A DNA stretch of 64,000 bases, taken from contig JADIIX010000053.1 in assembly GCA_027604505.1 (NCBI GenBank), positions 86,013 to 150,012 on the forward strand, given 5' to 3'. The DNA is from Gonapodya sp. JEL0774. Its lineage: Eukaryota > Monoblepharomycota > Monoblepharidomycetes > Monoblepharidales > Gonapodyaceae. How positions within the stretch are numbered: position 1 is the first letter of the stretch; each line of letters opens with the position of its first letter. The notes under the pieces are model-generated. The model did no database searches, was not told where the DNA came from, and saw only the letters and a program-made list of their open reading frames with translations. The translations under genes were made by a program, and so were the position numbers. Of the stretch, positions 32,101 through 44,876 are shown in pieces.

Positions 32101-33662
32101 AAGGTAGGTCGGAACATGCCGTCACCCTCCGCAATGTCATTGCGCGGATGATTCGGATCCCACCCTTCTTCCAGCATTCTTCGCTTGAGTTCTTCCATTC
32201 GCTGCGATTCTGCTTTCCTTCTCCGCTGATTTGCTTCCCATCTTGGCTTATTCCTCTCTTTCAAATCTCTCAACTGCTCCACAACGACAGCGTCTGAAAG
32301 TCGTAGGGAGTACAACTCCTCCAGCTTTGTGGGCCAAACGTCATCATCTGCTTTGCCCCACCACTGGCTTATGGGATTCGATCCCACCAAAACTGAGATG
32401 GAAAACTTCTGTGTTCGAAGCTTCATGTCTTTGGTAGGAAGCACGATGAATGCACCACGTCGTTCAATCCCAGGGAGATAGCGCTTTGGTTTGGGTATTG
32501 GATTGAGTGGTGCGGGACGCCCCCTGGCCGCCTTGGGGTGCGACCTTTTGTGCGGCACGACATCGAACGGATATTGTACATGAATCGAGTCGTACGCCAT
32601 CCGAGAAAGAAATCTTGGGCGATGAAGTAGTGGAGCGGGGGGAGGCCGGAGACGCGCGTTGGTGGGGTCCGGTACGCGGTTCGGGAGAGGTTGTTTATGA
32701 TCAGAATGCTGGTGCATATCAGGATGCACAACACTTTGATGATGGTAGCGGAAGACGTTAGCACTGTTCTGGAGCTGTGCTCGTGCTTCAGAGGAGAGTT
32801 CTGGTCCCCGAGAGCGGATTTGGGAAGGAAATCTCCATTCTTCTCGATTGGATGATGACTGAACCTGTCCTGAAAATTGTGGTTTGTGATCAGGTGTCTG
32901 CGGTGAGCTTCCTTGCTGGGCCCGTAGTTGCTGGTTGAAGTTTTGTAGGTTGGCCATTCGAGCAACTGAGTGAAGTGGAGGCAAACTAAATGGTTGACTG
33001 TGCTGCTCAATCTTTGACGTGACGGAGAGTATCGGGGGAAGAGTGAAGGTATTGAGTGAATTCTGAGGCGCGATAGGCAAGTATGTGTGCCAATACGTTG
33101 TATGTGCAGATCGAGAAGGTGTGGGAGGGGGCAAGAGGAAAGATTTGGGAGCAATAATACGACCTTCTGGCGACTTGAGGTACGAGATAGGTGCGTCGCA
33201 GGCAGTTTGAGCGATACGCCGGGTACCGTGCTGCCCGCTATTCTGAGTTGTGTGTGCATGGGGTGCCCCAGTTGTGACTTGGAGATTGGATGCATTCTGG
33301 ACAAGCTCATCATTGATGGTTGACTGTCGGTCAGATCCGACAGCAAGGTAAAAAGCAGTCTCTTGCTTCGATGGGGAGTAGTGGATGTGGGTTGGGGAGG
33401 TGATGACCCTGGGTTCCTGAGGGGTCGGCGCCGGTAGCGCCAGTTTCAAATGAAGGCCCCCTGACATAGCGGAGCTTTGCCCGGTAGCAATGTTGGAAGC
33501 ATTGGGACCACGGCCGAGTGGTTTCTTTGGATTCGCTGCGGCTGACTTCGGTCTCGGCGGTCTCGCAGGAATCTCCACCAGAAAGGAGGAGCCATCTCCA
33601 GGCGGCATCGGAGCTACAATTGGTAATTCCGGAAAGCAGCGAGGAGCGGACGATGGGAACAT
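29102..33662 (-). CDS. Long SET-domain protein
   Basis: This is a candidate protein lysine methyltransferase with a very long disordered N-terminal part. The first long exon (to about 31313) is Pro/Ser/Arg-rich, with several charged segments and RRKAESQRMEELKRRM-type coiled coil. The second (about 29790-31235) begins with an ordered segment (RDSFWHIFRPLNSNTTWFYP) and then alternates acidic and basic tracts with nuclear-localisation-like clusters. The SET domain lies at the C-terminus: NSGNGVYARRSIPKYTYLGF, a GHIVLDATDPDG strand, GYCCLHFINEDKTRINVEYI and CRDILKGEELFVDYGD. The last exon ends RSKWATPEANATTKEARELI...NTV at TAG 29102. The usual N-H-S/x-C motif is replaced by N-E-D-K, and no post-SET Cys cluster is visible. 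The start at 33662 is provisional; 33608 is an alternative. It is convergent with PARP1, 157 bp away. Confidence 0.8.
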
Positions 33663-34446
33663 GAGGCGGACAGTTGTTACACTCACGACCCGACTGAAAC
33701 TCACCAGAAAGGAGGTCAAATCACTCACAGACACGGTCGATCTCTTTATCTAGCTATCGATCGTCGTCTCGAATTTGTGATCCGCTGGTAAACCCAGAAA
33801 TCTGTCGAAGATTTGGGGTGTGGGGAACTCTGTATGACCAGTCCTACCACGACCAGCAACACCAATATTCGACACACCACACGCTGACTCGGTTACCATT
33901 TTGAATGCTAGTTCTCAGCATTCAGTGCATTAGCAGTGTCTTCTGGTCGCGCCGACACCCTGAACAACTACGAAGTTCTCAAACAAATGTTGAGCTGGAT
34001 ACAAATATTCATATCATGTCGCAATTCATGGGTTTGAATTCTGTTCTGTTCTGTTGGATGCGACTCTGGGCATCAAATTATTAGCGCAAGGGCAGGTCTT
34101 CGCCTGGGAGCAAAATTACATCCGATTGTCCAACTCCTCAAACCGTGACGATGGCACGTCTAAGAAAGACAAGAGTTATGCTTTTGAGCTAGGACGTGTT
34201 TTCTCGTGTGTAGCTCCTCGTATGGCGGAGAAATTAACATAAATGTGAACTCGAAACTGCCTTCAGTTCGGGGACGTCCACCCAAGGATGAAGTGAGAAG
34301 TGAGGCCGATTTGGATTCGAGATCGGGAGGCTTGCCTGGAGACTTGAATCGCATGCGTGCAACAGGAGCAGCCGCCGACATCGGCGGCGGCGACGGATCT
34401 CGGTTCACTCGAGGTCCACCGTCGAGAACGCTTTGGCGCGGCGACG
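33663..34446. other. Intergenic, possible missed exons
   Basis: This contains the presumed promoter of the SET gene. The 34160-34450 part has overlapping frames of low-complexity (Ser/Pro/Arg-rich) composition on both strands. None has a motif or a convincing splice partner. Confidence 0.3.
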
Positions 34447-34650
34447 TCAATCATTTTGCATCCGATACGAGTACCAGAACAAAGCACCTAGAAGGACAAC
34501 GAGGACGCCTAGGTAAATGAAAAGGAGGATCCACAGTAGCCACCCAGGGCCTTGGACGGCGATGGATTTTGGAGCCTCGGAGAAAAAGTCCCGCACGGAT
34601 CCTGTTGCCCAGCGCCTGCTTCCAGTCAGACACGATCGCCGATCAACCAA
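34447..34650 (-). CDS. Possible small tail-membrane protein
   Basis: The open frame ends with a strong membrane segment (WLLWILLFIYLGVLVVLLGA) and a short basic tail FWYSYRMQND. Upstream the frame reads KSIAVQGPGW and remains open to about 34700, but it lacks an ATG, so a first exon or a different start is missing. It could be a tail-anchored protein whose upstream exon I could not place, or a fragment. The 65-bp repeat begins just upstream, at 34690. No family is recognised. Confidence 0.35.
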   Translation of the reverse strand: MVDRRSCLTGSRRWATGSVRDFFSEAPKSIAVQGPGWLLWILLFIYLGVLVVLLGALFWYSYRMQND

Positions 34651-34689
34651 TCCGCCGAGGATTGTACCTGGACGTACAACTGGAACAGG

Positions 34690-34754
34690 AGCATTAATAA
34701 ATTACATTTACATGCGAAACCTCTGTAAGAATTCAGGGAGAGACCGATAAACAG
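34690..34754. repeat. 65-bp dispersed repeat, copy 2
   Basis: This copy has 60 of 65 bases identical to 8486-8550, in the same orientation on the plus strand. It starts AGCATTAATAAATTACATTT and includes the invariant core ACATGCGAAACCTCTGTAAG. It lies between the small membrane ORF and the CAP-protein gene. Confidence 0.8.
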
Positions 34755-35465
34755 AAGGCTAAAAGAGTTTGCCTGGTGTAAGCAAAATTCCACGGAGTGA
34801 GTCATGCTGGTTGGGCAGCAACATCCCACCTCACGCAGAAAGGCTTGTGACTTTCACACCTGAATGGGGAGTTCACCGGGCACCCGGCCACTACCCTCCA
34901 CGCACGAATTAAATTAATTAATTGTTAGTGCGTCCATATATGCATTCTGATAAGCCACTCCACACACACCTACCTGCTGTGACTTTCGTGGGCCGTGGTT
35001 GTGAAGAAAAAGACTCCAAATGTGTCCCCAGAGCATCATCTGGTTGAAAACTTTTGGTCGGTCTCACTCCCCAGTTTGCGTGGCATCAGGTGAACCAGGA
35101 TATTGTTTGCAACAATTGTTAGTGCTTACAGTTTATTTAACCACTTTAGTAAAGACAGATATACTAGGAGAAGAAAAACGTTATCGCTAGCAACCTACGA
35201 GCATCTTTGCGACGGGTATGCCGTCCCGTTAACTGAACAACAGCAGGTCCCGGTCCTCTGTTGTGCAGCGAGGGGTTCGAAAAATAGAGAGTCAATGATA
35301 ATGTGTCCATAAATGGGAAAACAGAGAAAGATGGGGAACCTCTCTCGGCGCGTCGCATCATGACGACTGTAACTTTATACCTGTCGAGTGTCCCTGCTAA
35401 GGGCTGTGCCTCAGAACAATGAAATCGCGACCTGAACTGAATCCCACAAACCATCAGTTTATTCA
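34755..35465. other. Intergenic region upstream of the CAP-protein gene
   Basis: This region includes an AATTAATT-rich spot near 34905-34925 and presumably the promoter of the CAP gene. No coding frame or RNA gene is supportable. Confidence 0.4.
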
Positions 35466-36561
35466 ATGAGAAGTCCCTACGCACCGCTCATTGCTGCCAT
35501 CTTCTTTTCTCAAGCCCTCGCACTTTCTTCGATTCAGCGTGCCGAGGTTCTCAACACGCACAATGCTGTGAGTCCTGGCACGACGCAAACACTCTCACTC
35601 TCACATCCTACGAACTGGGCGTATTGCAGGTCCGTGTCGAAGCGAACGATCTTGTGCCAGCACCTATATCCTCACTCAATATCATGATCTGTGAGTTTGA
35701 GTGTTGAAATGGGACGGTGTGGGACTCACCTCATTTCTGGGCGGTATGGAACTTGACACCAACCATAGACGATACTACTCTCGAATCATCTGCACAAGCA
35801 TATTCTGACAAGTGCAACTTGTGAGTGTCAAGTCATCTTTCGGGACAATTGCGTTGTTAATCATTTTCAAACAAGCCAACATTCAGGGGCACCCGGTGTC
35901 GGGGAGAATCTTTACGCTTCTTCAAAGGGCAATGAATCTTCGGCAGTCTCTGCTGTCAGGGCGTGGGCTGGGGAGAGGTCTCTTTTTGATTACAAAGCGG
36001 ACAACCTTGTAATTTCCGGGCGCCAATGGCAGGAAGTGGGTCACTACACTCAGGTTTGTTTGTTTGTTTTCCTTCCTTACTGTATGCGCGTTGTTATCAA
36101 TTCTGTGTTGTTTCGGCACCGCTCACACTTGAAGATGATATGGAACTCAACAACGCGAGTCGGATGCGGATACACCAGCTGCGCTGTAGTGGCAAATGCT
36201 GGATCGAGTCTAATAACTGAATACTGGGTGTAAGAGCGATACTGATGTTCTGTGCTTCAGGCGTCTGTGGTGTCAAGTTTCTGCCTACTTCTTTCGTCCA
36301 AAACGCAGGTGTCAATACGCTCCGCAAGGGAACATACTCGTTTCTAGCTCGCCTTTTGTGTTCCAAAAACCTTACGCATCGACATCCTCCCCGGCCTCTC
36401 CCGGGCCCTCCCCTTCCAGTAAGGCGACGACAACGGCAACCACGAAGACTAATGGAGCAACAAAGAGGATGAGGAACTTCATTCACTACGCTGCAGAATC
36501 AACGATAGTTTTCGTTGGAGTTTTTAAACGGATTTACCTAGTACGATATTTTTTTATATAA
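35466..36561 (+). CDS. Secreted CAP/PR-1-like protein
   Basis: This encodes a CAP-superfamily (SCP/PR-1) extracellular protein; fungal members bind sterols or fatty acids. Six exons join in frame: 35466-35567, 35630-35690, 35772-35820, 35876-36053, 36135-36229 and 36309-36561. Residues 1-21 form a signal peptide (MRSPYAPLIAAIFFSQALAL). The four CAP signatures follow: EVLNTHNA, CNFQHSGAPGVGENLYASS, WQEVGHYTQ and VGCGYTSCAVV, with YWVCQYAPQGNIL. The family His and Glu positions (H in HSG, E in GEN, H in GHYTQ) are kept. After the domain comes a Ser/Thr/Pro-rich tail (PYASTSSPASPGPSPSSKAT) and a final hydrophobic, aromatic stretch that is an odd ending for a secreted protein. Read-through of an unrecognised last intron or a membrane-attached form are both possible. 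Confidence 0.85.
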
Positions 36562-36637
36562 ATGTACTGTATATGTGTTTGCTGTACAGTTTAGCTGTGG
36601 CACTGATTAGTATTTACAATATCCGAGATTCGTCACC

Positions 36638-39600
36638 TCAATTTATTGATCTGAAATCCATCGCTTCCAACTTTAGGTCGAATTTGATATCGGGAAGCAA
36701 GATGGGTTTAGGCTTGTTCCAATCCTTCTCATAGGATCCAGATATCTTCCAAAATCCCAAACGCCTCCCTGATCCATCCAAGTGCCCCGGTATGATGGAC
36801 TGCTCGATCGTAACTGGCAACGAACTTGAGTCAATGCTCAACGAACGAAACACAGCCAGATCTGATTCTGCGACGTCGTCTCGCAAACCTGTTGGTCGCA
36901 GCGGTGGGTATATTGGTCGCATGAGTTTCGAGATGGCAGACTTTTGATGCTTGAAGTAGTACTTCTGTCCCGGGTGACGAGGGCGGCTATCTGAAATTGG
37001 CCGGCGCGGTGCGAGCTTTGCATGAAGCATTTTCTCTCTGGCTCCTGTTGACGGATGTTGCGAAACGTAATCCTCCAAGTCTTCTTCATCACTGTCGAAG
37101 TCCTGATCCTCCGACTTGTCAAGCACCATCACTGGGTCCCCAGTGGCGATGAATGTAGAGTCCACATCCATCGGCGATTGAGGGACTGACGCAAGGTCAA
37201 TCGCCTTCGTTGTTTCGTGATGTCTGCTGGCTTTTGAATGTGACCTCCTGGAGAATCCCCAGGGTTCATCCTCACCGTCACTCCAACCGAGCCCCGGCAT
37301 TATTCGCCTTCGTTTCCTTGACCTTCTAAAATCTGCACCTGGTGCCATGGGATCGTCCAGGAGGGCGTCGTAGTCGTGCAAGCGAGCCGTCCACCAAAAC
37401 CGCTGCTGTTCCCTCGATCGGACAAATGACGTATCGCGCGGGCGATGGGACCGACGTCTCGGAGCAGTAACAAGACCTGTTTCGGGTTTCAGTTACATGT
37501 ATAAGTTGGAGCATGCATAGGTTTGCTCCTCGAAGCTTAGTCCCGAACTCACGTGTGTTCTCAGCCTCAACCCTCCAAAGATCTTCCACCACCTTCTCAA
37601 TCATGGACTTTTGAATCTGTGACTTCGCCTTTTTGTAGCGACGATGAGCTGCTTTCACGTTGGCCTCGTATTCTCGCTCAATCAGAGCTATGTCCTCCTT
37701 TAAACGGGCTCCAAGAGACGAGAAGCGGTGTTCATAAGATCTTTCGTACGCAAGACGATGGTCTTCGAAGGAAGGGCCAGAATCTAACGATATTCAAATG
37801 CAGATTTGAAACATGGAAGTGCGTTTGCGTTATCGCGATTGACTGACCCTTCCTAATCATCTCAATCTCCATGTCTAGGCCCCTTATCTGCAATTCCTTC
37901 AGACGTTTCCCCAGTGCCTTTGCATCTTTGAGCAGTGACAATGACTCGCCCTTGGAAGATTCCATGATCTTCGTGAGGGAGAGCGGAAAGCCACCTATGT
38001 ATTCGTCAACAATGTCCTGTGGACCTGGTCGAGGCTGCACGCGCTTTCCACCACGCCTTCCGATATCAGGAAGATCCGGTGGGAGGATTCGAATAGTCTC
38101 GCGAATGGGCTCGGTCACGGAGGCAGTCGAGGAGACTTCTGTTCGAGATTTGCCGCCACGGCCATAGCCACGCGTATTATGGACGGGAGGTCCTTCTGGC
38201 TCCTTATTGCCCTTTGTAATCGTAGAATCGTTATTCTCCGCCGGTGAAACTTCTGGATCACCGTAAAATTTGGTTGGTGGCTCTTCTGACTGCCCAACAA
38301 CTGTCCTGCGGATGACTACCTCAGACTCCTCAACATTTCTCCCTTGGACTCTCGTTAGTGAAGAGTCCTGTGGCTCTTCATCCTTGCTTGCATCAGTTTT
38401 GGACGTCTTTCTCCCTTTAAATATGCCCTCAACAGCAACGTTCTCCTCCCCATCAGTCCTCGCAGCATTTCTCCTTCTAGACTTTCGAAGGGGCTTCGCA
38501 GATAATGGATATCCTTCGTCAATGACTGTTTGCGCGTATCCATTTGGTCCGACTGAATCATCTGAGTCCGAATTGTGCTTGTCCACCACAACATGACGAA
38601 ATCGGTTACGAGATCCAATTGATTCGACCGGAGCATTGTTTAAATCGGTGTTAGCTGACACTTTGTGTGAGAACCCATATCCTGGTCCCGATTCCGGTGA
38701 CACTTCATTCGGAGCCCCGCGTCTGGCTGCTGGGAGCGAAGAACTGGAGTCTTCTATAGCCTCAGACTCCTCCTCATCCTCCTCCAAAGAGCTATCTTCA
38801 TCGCTATTGCTAGAAATTGTACTGGAATCTTCCAGTCCTTTTCTCTGGGATCGGTTTCGAGCTCTGGCAGGCTGTCGCAGTCTCATCGAACGAGGTCCCA
38901 CCACTCTACCACGACGGGCCATAGGTCTCGCCGCTCTACCATGACGGGTCGAAGGAACTCGCGGCGGAGTAATAATCAACTCGAACCCTGGGCTGGACGG
39001 TTCAAGCACTGACTGCTGTCCGGGTGAGGGCGTTCGGCGGTCATGATCAGAAATGTTGCTGTGGTTCGCATCCCTGCTGCGCGCCGCTCCTCTTCGTGAG
39101 TTCCGTCTTGAGCCAAAATCAGATGTTGCTTCAGACTGCCCGACATGGCCTGACAAGGAAGGGAAGGATCTTGCGTCCGGTACCGTCTCTTCTGCGAACG
39201 TTGCAGCTCCACCGAAACTGAGTGCGGTTTTCGCTGCACGAGCAGACCGGCGAATATTCGGTACATCGTCTACTCTCTCAGGGGAATGAGGTGTCGAGAG
39301 TGCGGAGTTGGAGCGCTTTGGGGCCCGACCTCGACGCCCTTGTGCTGGAACAGCCGCAGCCGGTTCTTCGTCACTAAGGGATGATATAGAACTAAGAGGC
39401 CCTGAAGACAACGGTGACAAATTGTCGTGATCTATTGGGTCAAGAAGCGCTGTAGATATGGGAGGTGGCTTGTGGAGAAGTCGAGCAAGGGAGGAAGCCG
39501 AGGCAGACTCTCCGACCATTGAGTTCGCTGCAAGGGGTGGCCTTTGAAGTGTTTCCGGAAGGCCAACAGTGACCGCATAATCTGCTTTTGCATCATGTTT

Positions 39601-39975
39601 CATATCCGCATCCACTGGTTGCCCGTTTGTATGTGCATCGGCTGGATCGACTTCTGGCATAGAAATAGGAGCGAGTTCTGCGGATTCAGAATCCCCATCA
39701 GTTTCGTCATGGTCTATGTTCCGGGAGGCTCTGCTGGGAGAATCCCCGGTGGATATTTTGAGTCCGGTTTCGGATTCCGACTGGTCTCCGTTGGACCTAC
39801 GGGTCCTCCCGACAATAGCAGACGGAGACGCCCCCGGAACAGGGGAAGTTCTCGAGATTCGTCGGTCAGTTGAATTTCCTTCCTGGAATTCGGAGGCTCT
39901 GCGTGGACTGTCCTGGGGAACATTAGGCGAGATTGAGTTGCGTAGATTTTGGGCGGTGACTGCACGTGGTGGCAT
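36638..39975 (-). CDS. Sds3-like histone deacetylase complex subunit
   Basis: This is a nuclear protein of about 1,050 residues with an Sds3-like helical region, found in the Sin3/Rpd3 large histone deacetylase complex. Exon 1 (39975 down to about 37848) is Ser/Arg/Glu-rich and disordered, with repeated RRGR/ARPMARRGR basic patches near 38880-38950 and an acidic run EEDEEESEAIEDSSSS. It ends with the start of the helical domain, KALGKRLKELQIRGLDMEIE. Exon 2 (about 37553-37790) continues with LAYERSYEHRFSSLGARLKE, DIALIEREYEANVKAAHRRY and a coiled coil. Exon 3 (36638 to about 37475) includes RRSHRPRDTSFVRSREQQRF and a short ordered tail. The helix-rich block with the IEREYE motif supports the Sds3/BRMS1 group. 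The start at 39975 is the first ATG of the frame. Gene length is typical of basidiomycete orthologues only by inference. Confidence 0.72.
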
Positions 39976-41328
39976 CCCTCGTAGGACTCCCAATCAAAGA
40001 GCCACACTTTATGTAGAGAAAAGAGGAACACATGAGGAGATGTGAAGACGGTATCGTGCGTGGAAAATGTTGTTTTTGCTTCATGCATCGTGGAAAAATC
40101 CCCCACCATGCAAGATATCGGATTGAGCTCGTCTTAATTTCCAGCCAAAAGAATTTCGCAAAAATTTCCGATCAAGACAATGCTTGGGAGAGGGGAGAGG
40201 GATGAGAATGAAGGCTCCGTAACAGCTCGAACCGATCGGAGATGGCCCCACAGGATTATCGAAGATCTCCCAAGACCAAAGCCAGATACACCCACGCCAT
40301 CCCCTTCTTTTGATTGTTCCGCCATGTCTTTCATCAGACCACTCATTGCAACTATTGTTGTGAATCGCGAGAGCAAAGCGAGGGGGCACAATACACAACG
40401 GATGCATCGCGACAAACATCCAGATGAATCCACACCAAGTCACACCACATGCTTGAAGAAAATTCATTGTTGGAGGCAGTTCTCACTGACCCCCGACTCA
40501 TCTCCCCCTCCATGGATAAGTTAAGTTCCTATGAAGGTTCGTCCTGTAGGAGCATTGAGCAAGGACGTACTTTCCGGGACTTTCAGCTTCTATAAGGCCT
40601 TTCCATTGTATTTGCTCACCTCCCAGATTTTCCCAGATTTGAGCTTGGACCGCGAGATAGTGAGAAGAACGGGAATGTGCTGGGATGTGCGGTTACCTCG
40701 TGTCCATTATTTGTACATCGTTAATTTATCAGAGTCCTCACCTCACGTTCGAACAACAGCTCCTGAACTCCATTTACTTTTGAGCTACTTATCGATTAAT
40801 CTGTGAAAGGAAAACGCAAACACGCTACATACCTCTTAGAGTAACGGACTACAGGTTGTCGAGTCACAGCCAACAATATAGTATCCATTTGTTCCCACCG
40901 CTCTGAACTGTGGTGTCAACGATCACCAGCCCCTGAGCTGCCTGCATGACAAATGCGAGACAAGCATCTCACAATACCATAAGTGTGTAATCATTCACAT
41001 AACATCGATGGGATAAATCGGGGTCACCCTCAAACTCACCCAAACTCAAATCGTTTTCTCAAAACCCACATACAACGTTTTCAAACAATGAAGCCACTCG
41101 CATTTTGCTCTTTTATTTTCAGGGCGAGATACTTGTTGAACAGGGTTGCTACCGTTCTAGCGGGCCTGCAGTGAACACATTCTTACAACATCTGGCTCTT
41201 GTGAAATCCGTCACCTAGTGACATCAACATAATTATGTCGTCAAAAGTGACCAATACCAATGATTCACATAAATCTCAAGCGCTTAAATTGTGTTCTGCG
41301 CCTGGTTCCACCACAGAGCCAAACCTCA
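39976..41328. other. Intergenic, 1.35 kb
   Basis: Several short frames occur on both strands, including one on minus from the ATG at 40467 with a hydrophobic start (GFIWMFVAMHPLCIVPPRF). None splices into a recognisable protein. It lies between the start of the Sds3-like gene and the 3' end of the PFKFB gene. Confidence 0.4.
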
Positions 41329-44300
41329 TCACCACGTTGTCATCCCCGGCTTATCCCCGGTCTCTACCGCCGGAATATCAACTTGCCATGATTCAACCTG
41401 GCATCCGTACGCCCTCGGGCTGAGTTTGATAACACAGTGCAAGGGGACTTTGAGGTAGGGCAGTTGGTCTTGTTCGTAACCCTGAAACCACGCGTACACG
41501 CAGCGGAGAACCGCCTCGATGGTGGCAAAGGAAGTTAAGTGTGGCGCAAGGAAGTCAGGGTCATTCGATCTGCTCACACACTGTTTGTATCAAAATGACA
41601 TTTCCTACCTGATGCCCCACGATCAATACCGTCTCGTCCGCACCAACGCGCTCCAACTCCATGATAACCGGCTCCTGTTAAAGAAGCAGCCCATTTATTG
41701 ACAGCGTTGATCGAAGTAATACTTAACACCCACAATCCGGCGGCACAAGTCCGCATAGCTCTCTCCACCACGGTAACTGTTCGGTAACTGTCGTCAGACA
41801 ATCATTCAGGACGACGACGAAGTAAAATATCACTGACCGGAAGTAGAATTTGTCCGCGTCCCTTGCAGCATCTGTAACAAACGCAGGTGAAAAGCATAGG
41901 CGCCGTAATCATTGTCGTACCAGCTGACACAACTCACATTCCTCGGGGAACTTCTTGGCGATTTCCTCATACGTCAACCCATCACAGTACCCGGAATCCA
42001 ATTCATCAAGCGCTTTCCAGCTTACCAGTGTGGGCTTGTGGCTGAAGGTGCTTTTGGATACATTCAAATTGGGGTTTGTAGTGATGGTGGGAGAGAGCGG
42101 GGAAAGGGTAGGTGAGGCAGCAACGCTCAACGAGGATGAAGCAAGAAAGGAGGCAGTTTGAACAGTGCGAATGAGAGACGAGGTCCAAATTTGGAGCTTA
42201 GTTTCACCAGGTAGAATCTGTAAGTTACGATGCACACGGTGAATGAAGCCTCCGAAATACACACGCAGCTCGCCCAAAATTAGCCGCGGTCTTGGTTCTC
42301 ACCTTTCCAATAACATCCGGCAACTTTGCCGCATAAAGCCACCCTCGTTCGCTAAGATTCGAATCGCCACCAATCTTTCCCTCGACGTTAAATTCTGACT
42401 CTCCATGACGTGTGAAGTAGATGGATTTTGGCGTGATATTAAGGTTCATCAGGAAGTAGCAGATACGAGTTTGGATGTGGCCATGGGGACGGTGGACGGA
42501 AAACTTCAAGGTGCAGCGCCCCAGTTAGAGAAGAAGGGAGGGCAAAGAGGTGCCTAATTAACAATTGTGCGTGGAAAGTTGTGGGAAGACATGGGAAGTC
42601 ACCAACCGCGCGTCCAGCGTCACTAAAGGATGCAAAAAAGCGTAAGAACACAGAAAGCAAGCGAACTTTAGATGTCTATCAAAGGACCGAAACTCGAAGG
42701 AAAAATCTGACTGACATCACTTTCACAAATGGAACACCCTCGTCTTCTTCCATCGTCTGATAAACTTTCTCGTATTGCTTGATGCGTTCCAGAAAATCTC
42801 TCATCGCCACGTCTGGATCCGTGCCAAGATAGTCTGGGCCACTTAACTTAACCTATGCTCGTTTTGAGACGATACATCACAAATCCAATTCAAGCTTTTT
42901 GGCTCATTTTACATACCTCCGTGACGTTCCTCCTCACCACATCCGCACCAAATTCTCCAGTGACCACTGATTCCACAAATATAACCTGCATAGGATTCCC
43001 CTTCCCATCAACCACACCAGTAAAGTAATCATATAGCTGTTTTCGCCTCATCTTGGTGGTGTTGGTCGCGTCGAATATGGCAACGCAGCCTGATGAGAGA
43101 CTTTGCGACCAACGAACGAGATCCTCCATGCATCGTTGGGCGGCTTCTTCTCGGATACGGCTTGCTTCTTTGTTGAATGGATCGAAGAAGGCGGCATCTT
43201 GTTTGACACCCGATGGGTCTGCATTGAGGGACGATTTGACGCGTTCATCCGTTCATCCCTGTAATAAAACAAAGAAGAATCCCACCGTTCTCGGCCAATT
43301 CCCTGCGGTATTCTCCCACATTGAAAATTCGCGATGAGTAGCCAATCCAGGACTTGAGGCAGAAAGACTGAGAAAACGCTGATTTGGAATGAACGAACTG
43401 TCGGACTCTCACCATGTATCGAGAAATCTTGCGAGATATGTATGTCTTTCCTCGAGCTTGTGGAGGACATTTGTTAGTCACGAGAAGGGCAAATCTCAAG
43501 CGCAACGCCTAAATACCAGGCAATCCCACCATCACCACCACCAGTCTCGTATCCTCAGCAATAATTGGAACGAGAGCTTTTTTGGTGGGTCCAAGCAACG
43601 GGCTGCCGACGTCAGCAGACATGGGCGACAAACCAGGCGACGATATCCCAGCCGGCCGCTCCAGTGACAATTTTTGAGACAGATAGGACACGTTCGGCGA
43701 TTTAGGAAGTGAGGCAGCCCCATCCTTGGGTGATTGATGGGAGGGGCTGGGCGAAGATATCGGAGATGGAAGGTTTTGCAGGGGAGGCGTCTCAACACGC
43801 GGACTTGGTGGCATTAAAGTCTCCGATTGGGCTCCGGAGAATTCGGGTGGGTGACGTACTGGCGGTGTAGCAATGGAGCTGGGTTCAGATGCGATCTCTT
43901 CTTTCCGCCTTGATGAGTCACTAACAGTGTTGACATTGTGAGGTGGGTCTGAGTTCGCGTGACTTCGACGGAGAGACGTGGGTAAACTTGAATGCGAGCT
44001 CCCCGAAATGGACCGCTCGTGCGGTTCCATTTGAATATCGTGCAGTGCCTTGTAGGAAGATGCACGGGAGCTTTGACTGCTGCCATGGCCGTCGGAAGCG
44101 GCGCGAATTTGATTACGTCTTGCAATCATTTCGCTCTGTTGGTATGGGAGTGAAATGTGATTGATGCTGGTCTTAAGCACCGACGAACCATACTGGACAG
44201 GGAGCTATACGGTGTAAGAAACAAAGAGGAGAGCAAATATTTCGGGGTGGATGGTCAGAAAGCGGCTACGAGTAATGCCCGAACGCCTTCACCGTGAAAC

Positions 44301-44830
44301 CTAAGGGGTGGACTTTCCCAAATGGCACTCACCTCTGAAACTAGTGGTCGATGGAAGCGATGACTGCCTGGGGATGACACAGAAGACGAAGGGCCTGAGG
44401 ATCCATCTGGGAAGTATTCACGCAGGTAGAGCGATTTACTGATCGCACTCGGGTCCGGAGCGAGTTGGAAATACACTGAAGGGTTCTGCACATCTGCTGG
44501 TCCAAAAACGGGCACAGATGAAGCAGTCACTTTGGTGCCAGGCTCGCTTCGTGAGTGAGGGTGATTTCGTGTGTTGATCGGAATGGGTTGCACCACCTTG
44601 GACTCCACAAATGTTCCTTCACCATCTGCCTGAGCTCCCCTAGTACAATCGGAGAGTTCAACCTCCTCGGGCGCAGCAGAACTTCTCCCTGCAGCTTGAG
44701 GATGTGGATCATCATCGTCTGAAATCATACCAGAATTCATCATGTTCGCTGCATCGGAGTCCGAGTCGAAGTTGATGTCGTCGTCAATCTGAGAAAGTCT
44801 GTTTCCTGTGTTCTGCCGATGGAGAGCCAT
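41329..44830 (-). CDS. PFKFB: 6-phosphofructo-2-kinase / fructose-2,6-bisphosphatase
   Basis: This bifunctional cytosolic enzyme sets the level of fructose 2,6-bisphosphate, the activator of glycolysis. Exon 1 (44333-44830) and exon 2 (from 44135, phase 0) encode about 370 residues of Ser/Pro-rich N-terminal extension with SP sites. The kinase domain follows: Walker A GLPGRGKTYISRKISRYM, WIGYSSRIFNVGEYRRE, CVAIFDATNTTKMRRKQLYD and VVRRNVTEV. The phosphatase domain follows: YFLMNLNITPKSIYFTRHGE with the catalytic His kept, GGDSNLSERGW, KALDELDSGYCDGLTYEEIA, and the C-terminal LPYLKVPLHCVIKLSPRAYG with CQVES. The frame ends at TGA 41329. Several short introns interrupt it. Because RHGE is intact, phosphatase activity is plausible, unlike the Ser-substituted yeast Pfk26. 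The promoter carries tandem repeats. Confidence 0.92.
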
Positions 44831-44876
44831 TATTACCCTGACGATGATCGCCCCGTGATCAATTCAAGTAGAACAC

